Assembly (NCBI RefSeq): GCF_022748595.1
Contig: NZ_JALDSX010000007.1
Coordinates: 1-64,000 of the forward strand
Direction of reading: 5' to 3'
Length of the DNA: 64,000 bases
DNA from: Brevibacterium sp. ZH18
GTDB lineage: Bacteria; Actinomycetota; Actinomycetes; Actinomycetales; Brevibacteriaceae
Shown in pieces: positions 26,514-34,713 of this stretch (its first letter is position 1; the number at the start of each line of letters is the position of its first letter). A program made the translations under genes and the position numbers. Under the pieces are notes generated by a model. It saw only the letters and a list, made by a program, of their open reading frames with translations. It made no database searches and was not told the DNA's origin.

Positions 26514-26714
26514 CGTCGCTCACCTTGTCAATGTCGGTCTGTGGTGCTTTCCTCTATTGACTCTCCGCATCCTGTGGCAGGGCTGTGCCGTTGCTGGTTC
26601 TGTGCTTCGAGTGAGCACTCAACTCGCCGAGACGCTGTGTGCCCGAACCCTCACAGCCTCATCGCTCTGGTGATTCTGCGGTCCTGTGGTTCTGCGGTTC
26701 TGCGCCGCGAAGCG

Positions 26715-27326
26715 TCAGTGTGCGGCGATGATCATGATGCCGGCGGCGACGCCGATGTAGAAGAGGTTGACGGCGAGGATGAAGACCCGCTCGGAGATGC
26801 CGAAGACCTTCGGGCGCAATTTGGTGATGATGAGGACGATGACGCTGATTACGAGGGCGACGAGAGCGATCCACGAGAGCGCGTTGAGGATGCCGGCCAG
26901 GGGCTGGACCGCCTCGGCGGTGAAGAGGCGAACGAAGTTGCCCATGCAGGCATAGCTGAGGGCGAACCAGGCGATCGCGAACAGGTAGTGAAGTCGGCCG
27001 ATGCGAGTGAGCTTCTGCCCTTCGAGGTTCGTGGGCGCGAAGGGCAGGACGAGGAAGATCAGCGCCAGCGCCCCCAGGGCGATCGTTACCCAGGTGGCAT
27101 CCGACCAGGACGAGAGCCCGGTGGCCACAGCCGCGGCGAGGAGTGCCCAGAAGGGGACGGTCAGCCAGGTCATGATGTTGCTCAGACGCCGAGTGCTGCC
27201 GACAGCGTAGTCGCTGACGGCGTGCTCGACGATGCCGTACTCGCTCTTGACGACGTGAAGGCTGATGAAGACAACGAGACGGGCAAGACCGAAGACGAGT
27301 GCGAGGGCGGCGAGGACGGAAGTCAT
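26715..27326 (-). CDS. DUF998 membrane protein
   Basis: A 203-residue integral membrane protein with six hydrophobic helices. The segment EHAVSDYAVGSTRRLSN after the first helix resembles the conserved SD(L/Y)xVG loop of DUF998 proteins, whose function is unknown. It is preceded on the same strand, 86 bp upstream, by a MarR-family gene, so the two probably form one regulated unit. Start ATG at 27326 with AAGGAGC upstream. The family name is from motif similarity only; other small polytopic families are possible. Confidence 0.7.
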   Translation of the reverse strand: MTSVLAALALVFGLARLVVFISLHVVKSEYGIVEHAVSDYAVGSTRRLSNIMTWLTVPFWALLAAAVATGLSSWSDATWVTIALGALALIFLVLPFAPTNLEGQKLTRIGRLHYLFAIAWFALSYACMGNFVRLFTAEAVQPLAGILNALSWIALVALVISVIVLIITKLRPKVFGISERVFILAVNLFYIGVAAGIMIIAAH

Positions 27327-27412
27327 GAGTGCTCCTTGAAGAAGGCGATGAACGTGAAGATGTGTGGAGGGATGGAATGCGAAAGTGCGTCCGGGGGAGT
27401 GGAAGGCGACGT

Positions 27413-27856
27413 CTACGGGGCCGGGTCAGCATGTTCGCCCGGGTGGCGAACCGTGCGCACTTCGTCGTGCAGGGAGCGGACGGTCGCGGCCAACCCGCTG
27501 GGGTCGAGGCCGATCGCGCGCGCGTTGTCGTCGAGTGAATGGCCGAGTAGGTGCCCGCAGCGGTCGGTCTTCTCCTGACCTGCAGGCGTGATGTGGAGTT
27601 CGCGCCGATTGCCCGAGCCGATCGCCGCGTGGTTGGTGACGAAGTCCTTCGTCAGCAGAACTTTGACGATGCCGCTGCCGGCCGCCTCGGTGACTCCGAG
27701 CGATTTGGCGAGCAGGCGGCCGGTGATCCCCGGGTGCTGGGAAAGGATGACCAGAGCCACGTACTGGTTGTAGGTCAGGCCCTCGGGGCGGAGGATTTTC
27801 TCTGCCCATTTATCAAGGGTGCGTACCAGATCGTGGAGTTCATGTGCCAGGTCCAT
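27413..27856 (-). CDS. MarR-family transcriptional regulator
   Basis: A 147-residue winged-helix protein. Family features: LTYNQYVALVILSQHPGITGRLLAKSLGVTEAAGSGIVKVL as the HTH, then the wing region GSGNRRELHITPAGQEK. MarR proteins are usually autoregulated repressors that respond to phenolic or other small ligands. The only gene clearly under its reach is the DUF998 membrane protein downstream. A TTAAG-N2-CTTAA palindrome lies just 9 bases upstream of its start codon and probably is its own operator. Confidence 0.85.
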   Translation of the reverse strand: MDLAHELHDLVRTLDKWAEKILRPEGLTYNQYVALVILSQHPGITGRLLAKSLGVTEAAGSGIVKVLLTKDFVTNHAAIGSGNRRELHITPAGQEKTDRCGHLLGHSLDDNARAIGLDPSGLAATVRSLHDEVRTVRHPGEHADPAP

Positions 27857-27861
27857 GAAGT

Positions 27862-27880
27862 AAGTTAAGCACTTAAGTTA
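27862..27880. promoter_or_regulatory. MarR-type palindrome at the regulator start
   Basis: TTAAG (27865-27869), two bases, CTTAA (27872-27876), in an AT-rich island unlike its surroundings. The AAGTTA repeats on both sides extend the dyad imperfectly. The distance to the ATG suggests autorepression. Confidence 0.5.
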
Positions 27881-27959
27881 GTCGAGGGCAAGAGCCGCGT
27901 GAGACTTCTCTGCAGCGCGTGGTGATGATTCCGCCCAGGGTGGACCGAGGCGATTCGCG

Positions 27960-28649
27960 TCAGCGGAAGGTGACGACGATGGCGCTGCGCTTGGGCAGGC
28001 GTGCGGGATCGAAATGAACCCGGCAGGTGTCGCCGACCTGCACGTTGGAGGAACGGAACGGGATCCTCACGACGTGCCAACGCTGACGACCGGCATCGTC
28101 GTGGAACGTGACGGTGGTCTTGTACTTGTAGACGTCCATCTCGTGGACCAGCTTCATGTTCGTCACTGTGCCCGTCACCGGCGAGAACTCCGACTGGACG
28201 CGCGCCCGCTCGACTTCGCGTCGCTGGATGCGGTACGCGGTTGCCTGCGGGAGGAACAGCACCCCGATGGCGAGGACGAAGGCGATCATCCAGCCCCAGG
28301 TAGGGGCATCTCCAAGGGTGATGGCAAACGCGCACGCACCTGCGGCCAGGCCGAGGACGACGTATCCGAGGAACCGGGTCGCGCCCCACCCTGCCAGGTC
28401 ATCACGTACCTCGGCGGTGAAGAAGTCGAACACCATTGCGCCGAAGCCGAGGGTGAACGCGCCGACCGTCAGGAAGGGCAGAGCCGGGGCCCGGTCCGCG
28501 CCTGTTCCGCCCGTGCCGGTCGAGGCTACGCCGGCCATCCACGTGGTGAGGAATGCGAGCAGGATGACCAGGCACCACAGGGCAATGGAAACGACCCTGA
28601 CCTTGGACTTCTGTTTGAAGAAGCCGAGGTCAGGGTCGTTGAGGCTCAT
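27960..28649 (-). CDS. Hypothetical membrane protein with soluble C-terminal domain
   Basis: A 229-residue protein that I do not recognise with certainty. It has four hydrophobic helices (about 20-42, 58-75, 88-110, 114-135), then a basic helix (RIQRREVERARVQSEF) and a beta-rich domain of about 75 residues (TGTVTNMKLVHEMDVYKYKTTVTF, RSSNVQVGDTCRVHFDP) that resembles DUF3592-type domains. The ending pattern of V-G-D and H-F-D-P suggests a small barrel. The neighbour upstream on the same strand is the MFS small partner, 26 bp away, so it might be co-transcribed with the OFA transporter. Confidence 0.6.
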   Translation of the reverse strand: MSLNDPDLGFFKQKSKVRVVSIALWCLVILLAFLTTWMAGVASTGTGGTGADRAPALPFLTVGAFTLGFGAMVFDFFTAEVRDDLAGWGATRFLGYVVLGLAAGACAFAITLGDAPTWGWMIAFVLAIGVLFLPQATAYRIQRREVERARVQSEFSPVTGTVTNMKLVHEMDVYKYKTTVTFHDDAGRQRWHVVRIPFRSSNVQVGDTCRVHFDPARLPKRSAIVVTFR

Positions 28650-28675
28650 GTGAGTCCTGTTCGCCGAGGCTGTGT

Positions 28676-28846
28676 TCAGCCGGTGAAGATCGCGATGGCT
28701 TTGATGACCGTCAGGGACAGGCCCCAGACGAGTCCGCCGACAACGACGACGGACAGGGTCGTGCCGACGGCTCTGTACGCTCCGCCGACGGGCGACTGCG
28801 GTGAGCCTTCGGGCGGGATCTGGGCGATGTGTGTGCTGCTGCTCAT
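28676..28846 (-). CDS. 56-residue MFS transporter small partner
   Basis: A short gene not easily found by length cut-offs. Translation starts with MSSSTHIAQIPPEGSPQ and continues with one hydrophobic helix (GTTLSVVVVGGLVWGLSL, about residues 28-54). It has GGGAAGAC before the ATG and follows the OFA-family transporter by 17 bases. Small single-helix proteins directly after OFA-family MFS genes are a recurrent arrangement and are annotated as MFS transporter small subunits; function is unproven. Confidence 0.75.
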   Translation of the reverse strand: MSSSTHIAQIPPEGSPQSPVGGAYRAVGTTLSVVVVGGLVWGLSLTVIKAIAIFTG

Positions 28847-28863
28847 GATGTCTTCCCTATCCT

Positions 28864-30237
28864 TCAGTCGTTGCCTTTGAGGGCGGCAGCCTGCTCGGCC
28901 TTGACGGACTCTTCGCGTTCGAAGTACTTCTCCTTGACCGGGCGGACGAGGAGGTTCGCGATGAAGCCGATGGCCAGGGCGCCGACCATGATGTACATGC
29001 CGGGTGTGTAGAGCTCAGGGCCCGACTTGCCGGCCTTCTCGCCGGCCTCGACGACCGAGTTGACGATGAGCGGTCCGGCCACGCCTGCTGCCGACCATGC
29101 GGTGAGCAGAGCGCCGTGGATGGCGCCGACCTGGTAGACGCCGAAGAGATCCTTGAGGTAGGCGGGAATGGTCGAGAATCCGCCGCCGTAGAACGAGATG
29201 ATGACCAAGGTGGCGAGAATGAACAGGACGATGGAGCTGCCGCCGAAGAGTGCCACGATCAGATAGAGCACCAGTCCGACGCCGAGATACATCATGTAGT
29301 TGTTCTTCCGGCCCAGGTAGTCCGAGGTCGTCGACCAGATGAAGCGGCCGCCCATATTGCCGATCGACAGCAGTCCCACGAAACCGGCGGCAGCCGCGGC
29401 CGTGATGCCGAAGTAGGCCTGGATCATCGGAGCGGCGTTCTCGAGGATGCCGATGCCGGCAGTGACGTTGAGGAACAGGACGACCCACAGGAACCAGAAC
29501 TGCGGCGTCCGGATCGCATTGCGCACCGAGACATTGCCCTTGGTCTGCATGGGCTTGGTCGTCGCTTTGGCGGGGTCGAAGTTCTTGGGCGTCCACTCGG
29601 GGTGTGGGACTCGGATGACGAAGGCGCCGGCGGCGATGACCACGGCGTAGACGATGCCGAGGGTGACGAATGTCGGAGTCAGTCCGGCCACGAGGTTCTC
29701 AGGATCCTGACCGCCGCCGTAGAAGCTCATCAGCTGGTTCGACATCGGGCTGGCGATGAGTGCACCGCCGCCGAATCCCATGATCGCCAGGCCGGTGGCC
29801 AGGCCCGGACGGTCCGGGAACCACTTCATCAGGGTCGAGACCGGGGAGATGTAGCCGATGCCCAGGCCGATTCCGCCGATGACGCCGTAACCGAGGTAGA
29901 CGAGCCAGAGCTGGCCGGACATGATGCCGAGCGAGGCGATGAAGAACCCGACGACCCAGCAGATGCCGGCGGCGACCATCGAGGCGCGCGGCCCATTCTT
30001 CTCGACCCAAGGGCCGAAGACGGCCGAGGAGATGCCGAGCATGAGGATCGCGATCGAGAAGATCCAGCCGATCGAGACCTCGCCCGCATCGAAGTGCGCC
30101 ATGAACGGGATCTTGAACACGCTGAAGGCGTAGACCTGGCCGATGCACAGATGGATGGCCAGGGCAGCCGGTGGGATCAGCCACCGGTTGAAGTTCTTCG
30201 GCGCGACGATCGCCGATCGTGTGAGCACGGGGGCCAT
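28864..30237 (-). CDS. OFA-family MFS transporter (oxalate/formate-antiporter-like)
   Basis: About 457 residues and 12 TM helices. Family features include RWLIPPAALAIHLCIGQVYAFSVF at the start, ASMVAAGICWVVGFF, GIGLGIGYISPVSTLMKWFPDRPGLATGLAIMGFGGGA (quoted in parts; continuous in the protein), and the late motif DYLGRKNN. OFA carriers exchange small carboxylates such as oxalate and formate, or pyruvate. The ATG at 30237 is chosen over a GTG at 30252. A basic C-terminal tail with KEKYFEREESVKAEQ follows. It forms a unit with the 56-residue partner. Confidence 0.87.
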   Translation of the reverse strand: MAPVLTRSAIVAPKNFNRWLIPPAALAIHLCIGQVYAFSVFKIPFMAHFDAGEVSIGWIFSIAILMLGISSAVFGPWVEKNGPRASMVAAGICWVVGFFIASLGIMSGQLWLVYLGYGVIGGIGLGIGYISPVSTLMKWFPDRPGLATGLAIMGFGGGALIASPMSNQLMSFYGGGQDPENLVAGLTPTFVTLGIVYAVVIAAGAFVIRVPHPEWTPKNFDPAKATTKPMQTKGNVSVRNAIRTPQFWFLWVVLFLNVTAGIGILENAAPMIQAYFGITAAAAAGFVGLLSIGNMGGRFIWSTTSDYLGRKNNYMMYLGVGLVLYLIVALFGGSSIVLFILATLVIISFYGGGFSTIPAYLKDLFGVYQVGAIHGALLTAWSAAGVAGPLIVNSVVEAGEKAGKSGPELYTPGMYIMVGALAIGFIANLLVRPVKEKYFEREESVKAEQAAALKGND

Positions 30238-30415
30238 GGAGGTTCCTAACACTGAGGGCTCGCCGTGGCGCCATCAGCGGCGGCACCGGTCGAGTGGATG
30301 AGCGCCTCTGTCAGAAGCGCTTATGTTCCCCTATAGAGTAGAGCCCTCCCAGTGTTTTCGCGACAATTTCCCAGAAATTCCTCGCAGTCGGGAGCCCCAT
30401 GGCCGGTGGGCTTCG

Positions 30416-31213
30416 TCAGAGGTTGATCGTGACGTCGCCCTGCTTACGCAGTTTCTCTGCGTACTTCTGGGTCGCCTCGGTGGACTTCTGGCTCTTGACC
30501 TGCTTCTCGAGCTGGGGGCGCATCTTCTCGATCGGCGGCATCTCCTGGGCCTGCTGACCGCCCTGTTGGGCCTGCTGCTCCTGCTGGGTCTTCGCCTGTT
30601 CGTAGGCCTGTCCGATCTCTTCGCCGGAGACCTTGAACTCGCCGTACTCGTCCTTGATCAGATCTTCGATCTCAAGCTGGGTCTTCAGCTCGGAATGGAC
30701 CTTCTTCTCGTCCATTCCCTGCTTCTCCATCGCTGCGAGGAAGTCCTTCTTGCTCATCTGGCTCGACTCGGCCGACTCACCGAGTGCCTTATCGATGTCC
30801 TTGTCCGAGACCTTGATGTCGCGCTTCTGGGCTTCCTGGCTCAGCAGCTTGGTGCTGACGAGGTTCTCAACAGTCTGCTTCTTGAGCTGGTCGTCATCGA
30901 CCTGCTGGCCTGACTGCTGTGACTGCATCTGCATCTGCATCTGCTGGTACTGGGTTTCGTAAAGAGGGATGAAGTCGTCCTTCGTGATCTCCTCGCCGTT
31001 GACCTTGGCAACGACATCAGGGATGTTGTCGGTGTTCGGCTTGCCCTGCTGGGAGTCCTGACCCTGGCCTTGTTCCTGACCGGGACTCTGCTCGGCTGCG
31101 GCCGAGGTCTCCGGGGACTTGGATTCGCCCTGGGGCGAACCGCAGGCGGCGACGCTCAGCATGGATACGGACACGGTGAGGCCCAGCAGCCACTTGCTCT
31201 TCTGCACATTCAC
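30416..31213 (-). CDS. SurA N-terminal-domain lipoprotein
   Basis: A 265-residue lipoprotein with lipobox SVAAC (Cys24), a Gln/Ser/Gly-rich linker, and a SurA/PrsA-type N-terminal domain: VVAKVNGEEITKDDFIPL, TVENLVSTKLLSQEAQKR, and a long helical region to the end. The parvulin-type PPIase domain present in PrsA and SurA is missing, so it would act as a holdase chaperone or be a partial foldase for secreted proteins. The protein is very rich in Gln and Lys, and coiled-coil-like stretches occur near 60-100 and 200-250. It is a single-gene unit. Confidence 0.8.
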   Translation of the reverse strand: MNVQKSKWLLGLTVSVSMLSVAACGSPQGESKSPETSAAAEQSPGQEQGQGQDSQQGKPNTDNIPDVVAKVNGEEITKDDFIPLYETQYQQMQMQMQSQQSGQQVDDDQLKKQTVENLVSTKLLSQEAQKRDIKVSDKDIDKALGESAESSQMSKKDFLAAMEKQGMDEKKVHSELKTQLEIEDLIKDEYGEFKVSGEEIGQAYEQAKTQQEQQAQQGGQQAQEMPPIEKMRPQLEKQVKSQKSTEATQKYAEKLRKQGDVTINL

Positions 31214-31406
31214 TCCTGATATCGGGATCAGCCTGTCAGGCTAACAGTCCGATGTCACCGGAGTATGTGTGGAGTATGAATGTCGCTTGGCAAGCGGGGT
31301 GCGACGGTCGATGACGCCGAGGTCGGAAGGTCATGTTCGGTACGGAGTGAGATGACCGATGCGGTTCGAGTCCCGTATGACCAGGTGCATTCATTAGGTG
31401 CATTCT

Positions 31407-31979
31407 TTAGGTGCGTGAGTCGCTTCGCGCCTGTGGGCTGTAGGCCGAATAGACGATGCTGCTGACAAAGGACTTCGAGTCGAGCAGCTGCAGTCGGGGG
31501 TGGGTGACATCAGTGTCATCAGGGAAGAAGCCGCGGCCACGTCCCTGCCACACCGGGTAGGTGAACATCCGGTACTCATCGACCACCTCGGCGGTGATGA
31601 GCGCATGCGCCAGGGTGATGCTGCCGGTGACGATCACATCGCGTCCGGGCTCCTCGCGCAGGGCGGCGACCGCGTCGACGGGATCGCCGTCGATGATGCT
31701 CGAGTTCTCCCAATCGGGTTCGGTCAGGGTGGTCGAGACGACGCGTTTGTCGATCCGGTTGAGATGATCGGCGACCCCGGTGACGTCATCGGTCTGCAGC
31801 GGCCAGTAGCCACGGAAATCCTCGAAGGTCTGCCGACCCAGCAGCAGCACATCCTCGTTGGCCGACTGCCGCATGAGCTCGGCGGAGAGCTCCTCGTCCT
31901 GGGCCTGTGGATCGAACCAGTCGTCGAGCATTTCGACTCGACCATCAAGTGTCATGTTCTGGGTGATGATGATGCGCAC
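31407..31979 (-). CDS. Dihydrofolate reductase-fold (RibD_C) protein
   Basis: A 190-residue protein of the broad dihydrofolate reductase/RibD C-terminal family: RIIITQNMTLDGRVE at the start, DVLLLGRQTFEDFRGYWP as the NADPH-binding segment, and VIVTGSITLAHALI as the second nucleotide loop. These stand-alone proteins are NADPH-dependent reductases of unknown substrate and are not the housekeeping DHFR. GTG at 31979 is chosen because GAGGAG lies 6 bases upstream; an ATG at 32009 would lack a site. Divergent from the M20D amidohydrolase. Confidence 0.83.
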   Translation of the reverse strand: MRIIITQNMTLDGRVEMLDDWFDPQAQDEELSAELMRQSANEDVLLLGRQTFEDFRGYWPLQTDDVTGVADHLNRIDKRVVSTTLTEPDWENSSIIDGDPVDAVAALREEPGRDVIVTGSITLAHALITAEVVDEYRMFTYPVWQGRGRGFFPDDTDVTHPRLQLLDSKSFVSSIVYSAYSPQARSDSRT

Positions 31980-32152
31980 GGCGGGCTCCTCGTTGAGTGG
32001 CGGTGTCACCGACCACGCTACGCACGGAGGGGCTCGAGGTCCATGGTTCGATGCTCGCGCTCGGCTCTGGCGTCGAAACCCCAGGGCACGGCCGTGGCTT
32101 TCTCAGTAGAGTCGGACTCACAGCACTCTCGGCCCGAAGGAGAACCGTGTCC

Positions 32153-33367
32153 ATGCCCGCAACACCTGCCGCACCTGCCCCCGATTTCCGCACCGAAGCG
32201 CAGAGCCTCCAAGACGATCTCGTCACCCTGCGCCGCACCCTGCACCAGAATCCGGAACTCGGCTACCAACTGCCCTTCACGCAGAAGACTGTTCTGGATG
32301 AGCTGGCTGGCTTGGGTTTGGAGATCACGACGGGGGAGTCGCTGACCTCAGTCGTCGCCGTACTCAAGGGCGGTCGTCCCGGCCCGGCAGTGCTGCTGCG
32401 CGGGGACATGGATGCCCTGCCCGTGGTCGAGGACACCGGACTCGACTTCGCCTCGACGAACGGCAACATGCACGCCTGCGGCCATGACATGCACACCGCA
32501 GGCCTCGTCGGTGCCGCTCGTCTCCTCGCCGCGCACAGGGATGAGCTGCCCGGCTCGATCATCTTCATGTTCCAGCCGGCCGAAGAGGTCGATGGTGGTG
32601 CGCAGCCGATGATCGACGAAGGTCTGCTCGATGCTGCCGGTGTGCCGGTCGTCGCGGCCTACGGCATCCACGTCGAGGCCGATGAGCGCGGACGATTCAG
32701 CACCAAGGGCGGGCCGCTTATGGCCGGATTCGCCGACCTCTACCTCACGGTCCACGGCGCCGGCGGCCACAGCTCCCAGCCGCAGGCCACCCGCGACCCA
32801 GTTCCGGCAGTCGCCGAGATTGCCTTGGCGCTCAACACCATGACGACACGGTCCTTCGACATCTTCGACCCGGTCGTCGTCTCAGTCACCCAGCTCGAGG
32901 GATCCCAGGCGAGCAACATCATCCCAGACACGGCGAAGCTCGTCGCCTCGATCCGGTTCCTCTCTCCCAACTCGATCGCCCTGCTGCAGGAACGTGTGCC
33001 CGAAATCGCTGAGAACATCGCGCGGGCACACCGGTGCACCGCCGAGGTGGACTTCCAGGTCGGCTTCCCCGTGACCATGAATAACCCTGCCGAAACGAGG
33101 ACGGCCATCGACCGCCTCGGCGAGGTGTTCGGCAGTGACCGGGTGCAGGAGATGGAGGTGCCGCGGATGGGTTCGGAGGACTTCTCCTTCGTCCTCGAGA
33201 AGGTGCCGGGTACGTTCGTGTTCCTCGGCGCGACCCCCGAAGGCATCGACCCGAACGCTGAGACGAACCATTCGCCCCGAGTCCAGTTCGACGACGGTCT
33301 CCTCGGCGATCAGGCCGCGGCGCTCGCCCACCTCGCGTTCGCGCGGCTGCTGGATGAGGTGGGCTGA
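32153..33367 (+). CDS. M20D amidohydrolase (IAA-amino acid/hippurate hydrolase-like)
   Basis: About 404 residues. Metal and catalytic motifs of the M20D family are present: LRRTLHQNPELGYQ, LLRGDMDALPV, NGNMHACGHDMHTAGLVGAA, FQPAEEVDGGAQPM and the late MGSEDFSFVLEKVPG. Such enzymes hydrolyse N-acyl or aryl-acyl amino acids, releasing a free amino acid. ATG at 32153 has AGGAG 10 bases upstream; GTG at 32147 is an alternative. It precedes the thiolase operon by about 180 bp, and could supply an acid for that pathway, but co-transcription is not shown because a promoter-like sequence lies in the gap. Confidence 0.9.
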   Translation: MPATPAAPAPDFRTEAQSLQDDLVTLRRTLHQNPELGYQLPFTQKTVLDELAGLGLEITTGESLTSVVAVLKGGRPGPAVLLRGDMDALPVVEDTGLDFASTNGNMHACGHDMHTAGLVGAARLLAAHRDELPGSIIFMFQPAEEVDGGAQPMIDEGLLDAAGVPVVAAYGIHVEADERGRFSTKGGPLMAGFADLYLTVHGAGGHSSQPQATRDPVPAVAEIALALNTMTTRSFDIFDPVVVSVTQLEGSQASNIIPDTAKLVASIRFLSPNSIALLQERVPEIAENIARAHRCTAEVDFQVGFPVTMNNPAETRTAIDRLGEVFGSDRVQEMEVPRMGSEDFSFVLEKVPGTFVFLGATPEGIDPNAETNHSPRVQFDDGLLGDQAAALAHLAFARLLDEVG

Positions 33368-33433
33368 GCCTGGCGGAGCGTTGTAACTCGCCTGATGTCG
33401 CGAGGCTGCCTCGTCGAGCACACACCCTCGCGC

Positions 33434-33491
33434 ACTCATCGTTCCATATGGTGGATTCGTTTTGACCAATAGCTGGGACTGGGGAAAGTAT
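33434..33491 (+). promoter_or_regulatory. Promoter and palindrome upstream of the thiolase operon
   Basis: TTGACC (33462-33467) and AAGTAT (33486-33491) are 18 bases apart. Upstream, CCATATGG lies within GTTCCATATGGTGGAT, which resembles an IclR-type box. A CCCGCCGAGGCGGG hairpin follows (33518-33531), just before the ribosome site. Confidence 0.45.
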
Positions 33492-33549
33492 GGCAAGGAG
33501 AGTTTCATCACAGACATCCCGCCGAGGCGGGTGAACCGAAGGAGTTTCC

Positions 33550-34713
33550 ATGCCCAAGCCTGCGATCATCGGCTGGTCCCACGGGAAGTTCGGGCGCTCC
33601 GAATCACCGCTTCCGGAGATGATGGCCGACGTCGCACGCGGCGCGATCGCAGATGCCGGGCTCGAACCTTCCGACATCGACGTCATCCATGTCGGTGTCT
33701 ACAACAATGGTCTCTACCGCCAGGGATTCGAAGCAGCACTGCCTGGCGTCATCTTCCCCGAACTCGCTCTCACTCCGGCCCACCGCCACGAGAACGCTTG
33801 CGCCACCGGCTCCACCGCAGTCTTCGCCGCGCACGACTCCATCGCTGCCGGACGCCATAAGACCGCTCTGGTCATCGGGGCCGAGCGTATGACCCAGGTC
33901 TCCGGCCATGAAGTCAATGAAGTCCTCCTCAGTGCCAGCTATCGGGAAGAGGAAGAGCACTACAAATCCTTCGCCGGCGTCTTCGGCGAGATCGCCCGCC
34001 AGTACTTCGACCGCTACGGCGACCACTCGGAAACCCTGGCCAGGATTGCCGCAAAGAATCATGCAAACGGCTCACACAACCCGCTCGCCCACATGCAGAA
34101 GGACCTCGGTTTCGAGTTCTGCAACACGGTCTCTGAAAAGAACCCCTACGTTGCCGAACCCCTGCGCCGCACGGACTGCTCGATGGTCTCCGACGGGGCT
34201 GTCGCCCTGGTCATGGCCGCCGAGGATGTCGCCGCCTCCGCGCCCCAGGCCGTGACCTGGCGCGGCATGGGAAATGCCAACGACGTGTTGCCCCTGTCGA
34301 GGCGTGACCCGTTGGAATTCGCCGGCAGCCGCGCCGCCATGAACCAAGCACTGACTGCTGCGGGCATCGGCATCTTCGACCTCGACCTGCTGGAGACCCA
34401 CGACTGCTTCACCATCGCCGAACTCCTCGAATACGAGGCCTTCGGTCTCGCCGAACCCGGCCAGGGTCACCGCCTCCTCGCCGAAGGAGCCACCGAAGTC
34501 GGCGGCCGCCTTCCGGTCAACGCCTCCGGCGGACTCAAAGCCAAGGGCCACCCGATCGGCGCCACCGGAGTCTCCATGCACGCACTCGCCGCTGCCCAGC
34601 TCACTGGCCGCTCACCTGGCATCCAGATCCAAGACGCCGAACTCGCCGGCGTGTTCAACATGGGCGGAGCCGCCGTGTCCAACTTCGCCTCCATCCTCGA
34701 GCGCACGCGCTGA
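33550..34713 (+). CDS. SCP-x-type thiolase (acetyl-CoA acetyltransferase-like)
   Basis: A 387-residue thiolase of the SCP-x/non-canonical branch. The nucleophilic Cys lies in ENACATGSTAV, the second active-site region is ETHDCFTIAE and the His-containing motif is GGLKAKGHPIGATG; the ending has FNMGGAAVSNF. It would cleave a 3-oxoacyl-CoA to acetyl- or propionyl-CoA. It is the first gene of an operon with an acyl-CoA ligase, SDR enzymes and a TRAP importer; its stop overlaps the ligase start (TGATG). It is not of the PaaJ type, so it cannot simply be taken to replace the deleted paa thiolase. Confidence 0.9.
   Translation: MPKPAIIGWSHGKFGRSESPLPEMMADVARGAIADAGLEPSDIDVIHVGVYNNGLYRQGFEAALPGVIFPELALTPAHRHENACATGSTAVFAAHDSIAAGRHKTALVIGAERMTQVSGHEVNEVLLSASYREEEEHYKSFAGVFGEIARQYFDRYGDHSETLARIAAKNHANGSHNPLAHMQKDLGFEFCNTVSEKNPYVAEPLRRTDCSMVSDGAVALVMAAEDVAASAPQAVTWRGMGNANDVLPLSRRDPLEFAGSRAAMNQALTAAGIGIFDLDLLETHDCFTIAELLEYEAFGLAEPGQGHRLLAEGATEVGGRLPVNASGGLKAKGHPIGATGVSMHALAAAQLTGRSPGIQIQDAELAGVFNMGGAAVSNFASILERTR

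Noticed and set aside
31340-31395. Sequence GGTTCGAGTCCCGT that looks like a tRNA T-arm
   Set aside because: The flanking bases do not form a T-stem, and no acceptor, D-arm or anticodon stem can be paired upstream. No tRNA call is made.
33550-34713. Thiolase at 33550 as a substitute for the deleted paa thiolase
   Set aside because: Its motifs (CATGS, ETHDCF) belong to the SCP-x-type branch and it lies in another operon; a role in phenylacetate degradation cannot be supported from sequence.
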